Shown: positions 6,194 through 9,820 of the stretch, in pieces
Numbering within the stretch: position 1 is the first letter of the stretch
How the letters are laid out: each line of letters starts with the position of its first letter
Assembly: GCA_900543275.1 (NCBI GenBank)
Contig: UQQL01000072.1
Span: forward strand, 1-9,820
Source of the DNA: an uncultured Collinsella sp.
GTDB lineage: Bacteria; Actinomycetota; Coriobacteriia; Coriobacteriales; Coriobacteriaceae
DNA: 9,820 nt
Reading direction: 5' to 3'
Program-made: the position numbers and the translations under genes
Notes under the pieces: generated by a model
Told to the model about the DNA's origin: nothing
Database searches by the model: none
Seen by the model: only the letters and a program-made list of their open reading frames with translations

Positions 6194-6215
6194 GCGGGCA
6201 GATCGCTCTGCCCGC
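6194..6215 (-). terminator. Hairpin between the GH13-GH77 gene and the zinc-ribbon gene
   Basis: A perfect 9-bp stem (GCGGGCAGA at 6194-6202, TCTGCCCGC at 6207-6215) with a 4-nt loop. On the - strand it is followed by TTTGTGCT, a short and weak T-tract. It sits 44 nt after the fusion gene stop and 22 nt before the zinc-ribbon start. Read as a terminator it would end the fusion transcript. Because little room is left for a promoter before the next gene, it may instead be a leaky terminator or attenuator. Confidence 0.55.
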
Positions 6216-6259
6216 AAAAATTCAAACGTCTGTAACTGTACCCTATATCGGGCGTTTTA

Positions 6260-9200
6260 TCACGGTTCGCTCCAGAATCTATGGGTGTTGCGCAGGAGCT
6301 GCGCAGTTTTGCCCTCGGCGGCCGCAACGTCGGCCTCGTCAGCCTGCCAGGTCCAGTTGCCCGTGGCCACGCCCGGTACGTTCATGCGCGCATCGTCGCC
6401 AAGCCCCAGGACATCCTGCAGCGGCATCATCACCAGGGGAGCGTCGCTTGCCAGGGCGTTGCCCATGAGCTCGCTTGCCAATGCAATGCCGCTCGGTTCG
6501 TCGCCACCCGCAAAGGAGCGCGTGCACCAGCCGGTAAGCGTCGAGGTGTCGTGCGTCGAGGTGTACAGGATCTTGTCCGGTGTGGGATGAATTCCGCAGC
6601 GAACGTCGTAGTCGCTAAACTCCAGCACGTCCATGCCGGGGAAGCCGCAGGTCGAAGCCATGGCGCGAACGCCAGGCGTCAGATAGCCCAGGTCCTCGGC
6701 GATAAAGTTGAGCGGACCCAGCTCGTCGTAGGCGGTCTGGAACAGGTCTTTGCCCGGGCCCGCAAGCCAGCGGCCATCGGCACAGGCCTTGCCGGCGGGG
6801 ATGCTAAAGTAGCTGTGGAAGCCCAAGAAGTGGTCCAGGCGCACGCGGTCGTAGAGCGAAAACGCACGACGCAGGCGATCCATCCACCAGCTATAGCCGT
6901 TCTGCTTCATGTGGTCCCAGCGGAAGGTGGGGTTACCCCACACCTGGCCCTCGGGCGCAAAGTTGTCGGGCGGCGCGCCCGAAATTTCAATTGCCTTGCC
7001 GGTATCGGACAGCCAGAAGTTTTCGGGCTCGCTCCACGCGTCGGCCGAATCGTCCGAGACATACATGGGGATATCGCCGATGACCTCGATGCCCTTCTTG
7101 TGCGCATAGTTCATGAGCTCGCACCAGGCAAGGTCAAAGCGATACTGCATGTACGCCTGCAGTTCGGCCTCGTCGTGGAAGCGCTTGTCATCTATCAGGT
7201 ACTCGTTGTAGCGCGCGACATCTGCCGGCCAATCGTGGCGTGACTCGCCCTCAAAGTACTTCTTAACGGCCATGTAGACGCAGTACTTCTCGAGCCAGTC
7301 GGCGTTGCGATGTTTAAACGCCGTGTATAGCGGGTCGGCATCCTCGCCGCCGCGGGTCTTCCAGGTGGCAAAGTCGACAGCCAGCTCCTCGTGGCTCTCA
7401 GGCAGCAGGTCGATATTGCCTGCAAAGGCCGAAGGACCGGCATAGGGGGAGCGGAAGAAGTCCGTGGGATTGACGGGCAGAACCTGCCAGTAGCGCATGC
7501 CCATGGCAGCCAGGTGGTCGATAAAGCGACGCGTGGGCGCACCGATTGTGCCAGGCTTGCCGTCATCGGTCGGCACCGAGGTGATGTGGCACACAACGCC
7601 CGCGCCGTGATCGATCGGCTCCTGCAGGCGCTGCTCGGCATGGTGATAGATGATCGACGAGCCCAGTGGATACAAATCGAGCGTGACCGTACCGTTGTGG
7701 ATCTCGCACTCGTGACCGCTGATCACATCACTCGCGCATTCGCCGAGCGCCGGAATCGTCACGCGGTGCGAATTGCGCAGACTACGGTTGATGATAACCG
7801 TCGCGGACTCGCCATCCTTGCCCGTGCGGTTGTATGCCAGCACCTCGTCGTTGAGCGCGAAGGCCTTGATCTCGCCGTCGATCATAAACGGCAGTGCGCG
7901 GCGTACGGCGGAGGCGTTTTTGACAATAGCCAGCGTGTCGAAGTCGTGCAGTTGGTCCTTGGTCGGCAGGGTGCGGCGGTTGCCCGGATCGGTCAGGCCC
8001 TCAAGGCCGTATTCGTCGCCGTAGTAGATCGAAGGCACGCCGGCGAAGGTCATCTGCATGAGCGTGGCGAGCCAAAAACGGCTCTTGGCCAGGCCCATCG
8101 AGTTCTCGTCCAGGCGCCACTTGCTGCGCTCGCACTCGGGTAGCTGCGACTCGTCGGGGCCGCCGCCGAGCACTGAGATGATACGTGGACGGTCGTGGCT
8201 CGACAGCAGGTTGAGCGCGCAGGACAGGGCCTCGCGCGGATAATTCTCGCGCAGGGTTTCGATATCCTCGGCGGCCTCGTAGGCGTTCTTGTAGCCCATC
8301 AAAAAGCCGATGACCATGTCGCGGAAGGGATAATCCATAGCCGAGTCAAGCTCGGATCCTTGCAGGTAACGACGCAAATGGCCATAGCTGATCTTGTTGG
8401 AGGCGTCTTCCCAGACCTCGCCGAGCAGCAGTGCGTCGGGCTTCTCGGCGAGCACGGCCTTTTTGATCTCGGCCAGGAAATCGTCCGAAAGCTCGTCGGC
8501 CACATCCAGGCGCCAGCCATGGGCACCGGCGCGCAGCCATTTACGAATCACGCCGTCCTTGCCCAAAAGCTTCTCGCGCACCAGCTCAGAATTCTCGTTG
8601 ATGGCGGGCATGTTGCCCACGCCCCACCAGCAGTCGTACGAGCCGTCCTCGTGGAAATAAAACGCATCGCGCCACGGCGAATCCTCGCTCTGCCACGCGC
8701 CCACGCCGGGGTAGTTGCCGTAGCGGTTGAAATAGATCGAGTCGTCACCCGTATGGTTAAAGACGCCGTCCAGAATGATGGAGATGCCCAGCTTCTCGGC
8801 CGCCTGGCACAGCTCGGTAAAGTCCTGCTCGGTGCCCAGGATCGGGTCGATCTTGGTGTAGTCGGCCGTGTCGTAGCGGTGGTTGCTCGCGGCCTCAAAG
8901 ATGGGGTTGAGGTAGATGGCCGTAAAGCCCAGCTCCGCGATGCGGGGCAGGTCAATTTGGATGCCCTTGAGCGAGCCGCCGTAGAAGTCCCATGTCTTGA
9001 TGGAGCCGTCCTCGGCGCGCTCGTATACGGGCGGCTCGTTCCAGTCCTCGACCATACGGCGCTGGATTCCGTTGCGCGGTTTTTCGACCTCGGACAGCGT
9101 GCGCTCGCGCCAGTTTTCGTCACGGGCGTAGCGATCGGGGAAGATCTGGTAGACCATGCCACGCTCGTACCACTCGGGACGCACTTCGCGGTGCTTATAG

Positions 9201-9556
9201 ACGGTAATCTGGAAGGACGGCACCTCGGCGTAGTCGTAAGTTACGCCCTCGCCACCGGTGCGACCCTGCGGTGCGCCCAAGCGGACCTCGGGCTGGCCCT
9301 CGATATTGCAGATAAAGCTGTACCAGATAAGACAGGACTCGGTACACTCAAGCTCTACGGTATAAATGCCGTCGCCCTCGTGCGTCATGGGATACCGTGA
9401 CTCACCGATCTCATCGACCCAGGTGCGCAGCGTAAGCGTTGCCTGGTTGGGGTCGGCATCCTCCAGAATCACGGAGAGCGAAAGGGTAGTTCCAGTGGTC
9501 ACAGCGCCAAACGGAGTGCGAAACTGCGGAAGACGGCTGTTGTGTATCAATCTCAT
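6260..9556 (-). CDS. malQ: GH13 neopullulanase-type / GH77 4-alpha-glucanotransferase fusion
   Basis: A 1098-aa protein with two complete alpha-glucan enzymes. Residues ~1-120 form a beta-sandwich N-domain as in neopullulanases. GH13 follows: VYQIFPDRY (135-143), DGVFNH (263-268), WGVGNMPAIN (about 311-320), GWRLDVADE with nucleophile D351, GEVW with acid E380, and SSHD with H454/D455. After a beta C-domain, GH77 starts near 650: IPMYVSDDSADAW, then VRLDHFLGF with nucleophile D908, IAEDLG with acid/base E954, STHD with D1003, and the C-terminal GNWTW. Expected role: hydrolysing short or cyclic maltodextrins while the GH77 half disproportionates oligomers, in the cytoplasm since no signal peptide is seen. 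The symbol fits only the C-terminal half. The frame is open up to an ATG at 9652, but homology begins at MRLIHNSRLPQFRTPFG and the best promoter lies inside the longer version, so 9556 is chosen despite a weak ribosome-binding site. Confidence 0.92.
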   Translation of the reverse strand: MRLIHNSRLPQFRTPFGAVTTGTTLSLSVILEDADPNQATLTLRTWVDEIGESRYPMTHEGDGIYTVELECTESCLIWYSFICNIEGQPEVRLGAPQGRTGGEGVTYDYAEVPSFQITVYKHREVRPEWYERGMVYQIFPDRYARDENWRERTLSEVEKPRNGIQRRMVEDWNEPPVYERAEDGSIKTWDFYGGSLKGIQIDLPRIAELGFTAIYLNPIFEAASNHRYDTADYTKIDPILGTEQDFTELCQAAEKLGISIILDGVFNHTGDDSIYFNRYGNYPGVGAWQSEDSPWRDAFYFHEDGSYDCWWGVGNMPAINENSELVREKLLGKDGVIRKWLRAGAHGWRLDVADELSDDFLAEIKKAVLAEKPDALLLGEVWEDASNKISYGHLRRYLQGSELDSAMDYPFRDMVIGFLMGYKNAYEAAEDIETLRENYPREALSCALNLLSSHDRPRIISVLGGGPDESQLPECERSKWRLDENSMGLAKSRFWLATLMQMTFAGVPSIYYGDEYGLEGLTDPGNRRTLPTKDQLHDFDTLAIVKNASAVRRALPFMIDGEIKAFALNDEVLAYNRTGKDGESATVIINRSLRNSHRVTIPALGECASDVISGHECEIHNGTVTLDLYPLGSSIIYHHAEQRLQEPIDHGAGVVCHITSVPTDDGKPGTIGAPTRRFIDHLAAMGMRYWQVLPVNPTDFFRSPYAGPSAFAGNIDLLPESHEELAVDFATWKTRGGEDADPLYTAFKHRNADWLEKYCVYMAVKKYFEGESRHDWPADVARYNEYLIDDKRFHDEAELQAYMQYRFDLAWCELMNYAHKKGIEVIGDIPMYVSDDSADAWSEPENFWLSDTGKAIEISGAPPDNFAPEGQVWGNPTFRWDHMKQNGYSWWMDRLRRAFSLYDRVRLDHFLGFHSYFSIPAGKACADGRWLAGPGKDLFQTAYDELGPLNFIAEDLGYLTPGVRAMASTCGFPGMDVLEFSDYDVRCGIHPTPDKILYTSTHDTSTLTGWCTRSFAGGDEPSGIALASELMGNALASDAPLVMMPLQDVLGLGDDARMNVPGVATGNWTWQADEADVAAAEGKTAQLLRNTHRFWSEP

Positions 9557-9616
9557 AATACGGTCCAGTTCAATAGAATCACGGCCTGCGGGCCATGGCT
9601 TTACGCACAAGTTGTA

Positions 9617-9646
9617 AGTATATCTGTTGTACACAGGCTGTATAAA
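9617..9646 (-). promoter_or_regulatory. Candidate promoter for the GH13-GH77 gene
   Basis: On the - strand, TTTATA (9646-9641) and TATACT (9622-9617, five of six matches to TATAAT) are separated by 18 bp. Transcription would begin near 9610, leaving a leader of about 50 nt before the ATG at 9556. The spacer carries an operator-like palindrome, TACACAGGCTGTATA (9630-9644), whose 7-bp halves match at six positions around one central base. A repressor bound there would cover the -35 side of the promoter. Confidence 0.45.
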
Positions 9647-9647
9647 C

Positions 9648-9697
9648 AACATCCGTTTACCATCGGCGAACGGTTGTCCTAGAAAATCGTTTTACCA
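9648..9697. promoter_or_regulatory. Paired CG-centred direct repeats, candidate operator sites
   Basis: AACATCCGTTTACCA at 9648-9662 and AAAATCGTTTTACCA at 9683-9697 match at 12 of 15 positions and lie 35 bp apart, just upstream of the candidate promoter. On the - strand they read TGGTAAACGG and TGGTAAAACG, resembling half-sites of LacI-family regulators such as those controlling maltose genes. A further AACGGTT lies between them at 9669-9675. No regulator gene is present in the window, so the binding protein is unknown. Confidence 0.35.
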
Positions 9698-9709
9698 ATA
9701 CCTACAGAG

Positions 9710-9736
9710 AAGGGGCACCCAGTTGGAGCGCCCCTT
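9710..9736 (-). terminator. GC-rich hairpin at the end of a possible upstream gene
   Basis: AAGGGGC at 9710-9716 pairs with GCCCCTT at 9730-9736 around a 13-nt loop. Read on the - strand it starts 2 nt after a TAA stop codon (9739-9741) and is followed by CTCTGT, so the T-tract is weak. It could terminate a gene entering from the right, insulating the GH13-GH77 promoter. Confidence 0.45.
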
Positions 9737-9738
9737 GC

Positions 9739-9779
9739 TTAGGGTTTGATGAGGTTTTGAATCGTCTGCGTACTAGCGG
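9739..9779 (-). CDS. Possible C-terminal end of an unidentified gene (partial)
   Basis: One - strand frame reads ASTQTIQNLIKP and then TAA at 9741-9739, directly before the hairpin. The 5' part is cut off by the adapter. Twelve residues are too few to assign a family. The call rests only on the stop-then-hairpin arrangement. Another - strand frame stays open through the hairpin to a TAG and cannot be excluded. Confidence 0.25.
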
Positions 9780-9820
9780 CTGTCTCTTATACACATCTGA
9801 CGCTGCCGACGACGGAGAGA
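9780..9820 (-). other. Nextera i5-side sequencing adapter (artefact)
   Basis: Bases 9780-9798 are the complement of the Tn5 mosaic end (CTGTCTCTTATACACATCT), 9799-9812 (GACGCTGCCGACGA) the read-1 primer site, and 9813-9820 (CGGAGAGA) occupy the i5 index position. From memory this is the reverse complement of index S511. Genomic DNA ends at 9779. Confidence 0.98.

Noticed and set aside
8195..9400. 401-aa open frame on the + strand opposite the GH13-GH77 gene
   Set aside because: It lies wholly antisense to a gene with clear catalytic motifs. It reads as a low-complexity mix of Val, Ala, Gly, Leu and Arg with no recognisable domain, as expected opposite a high-GC gene.
9557..9652. Extending the GH13-GH77 protein by 32 residues to the ATG at 9652
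   Set aside because: The extra residues look unlike neopullulanase N-termini, no ribosome-binding site precedes that ATG, and the best promoter candidate would lie inside the coding sequence.
9780..9820. Tn5-like transposon end, suggesting a natural mobile element
   Set aside because: The 19-bp mosaic end is followed by the exact Illumina primer site and an eight-base index, and the mirror arrangement is at the other end. This is library adapter, not a natural transposon.

Overview
The window is one assembled molecule of GC-rich bacterial DNA with sequencing adapter at both ends: bases 1-47 and 9780-9820 are Illumina Nextera (Tn5) adapter and index sequence, so the biological insert is 48-9779. 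The strong G/C preference at third codon positions, the protein sequences and the gene order suggest a high-GC gut actinobacterium of the Coriobacteriia, most likely Collinsella or a close relative. This assignment rests on recognition, not on a search.

Left half (126-5774, + strand): a housekeeping cluster priA - def - fmt - rsmB. PriA is the replication-restart helicase. Fmt formylates initiator Met-tRNA and Def removes the formyl group from nascent proteins, so those two bracket bacterial translation initiation. RsmB methylates C967 of 16S rRNA. priA and def are 18 nt apart. fmt and rsmB overlap by an ATGA. Between def and fmt lie 322 bp without a gene, holding a 96-bp inverted-repeat element and a probable intrinsic terminator. 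The cluster is therefore probably two transcription units, priA-def and fmt-rsmB.

Middle (5775-6259): a 160-bp convergent gap holds a second, imperfect palindromic element and a perfect 14-bp stem that probably terminates transcription from both sides. It is followed on the - strand by a 78-aa FmdB-type zinc-ribbon protein with a Cys/His-rich tail, and by another hairpin.

Right half (6260-9556, - strand): a single 1098-aa fusion of a GH13 neopullulanase/cyclomaltodextrinase-type enzyme with a complete GH77 4-alpha-glucanotransferase (MalQ). Both sets of catalytic residues are intact and there is no signal peptide, which points to cytoplasmic maltodextrin or glycogen breakdown. Upstream are a plausible promoter, an operator-like palindrome, a pair of CG-centred direct repeats, a hairpin and perhaps the last 12 codons of another - strand gene.

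No CRISPR array, prophage, insertion sequence, tRNA, rRNA or defence system was seen, and nothing amounts to a clearly new multi-gene system. The most interesting leads are a sliding-clamp-binding peptide (QLSLF) at the extreme N-terminus of PriA, the GH13-GH77 fusion with its control region, the 96-bp palindromic element, and an abrupt change in codon use at fmt.
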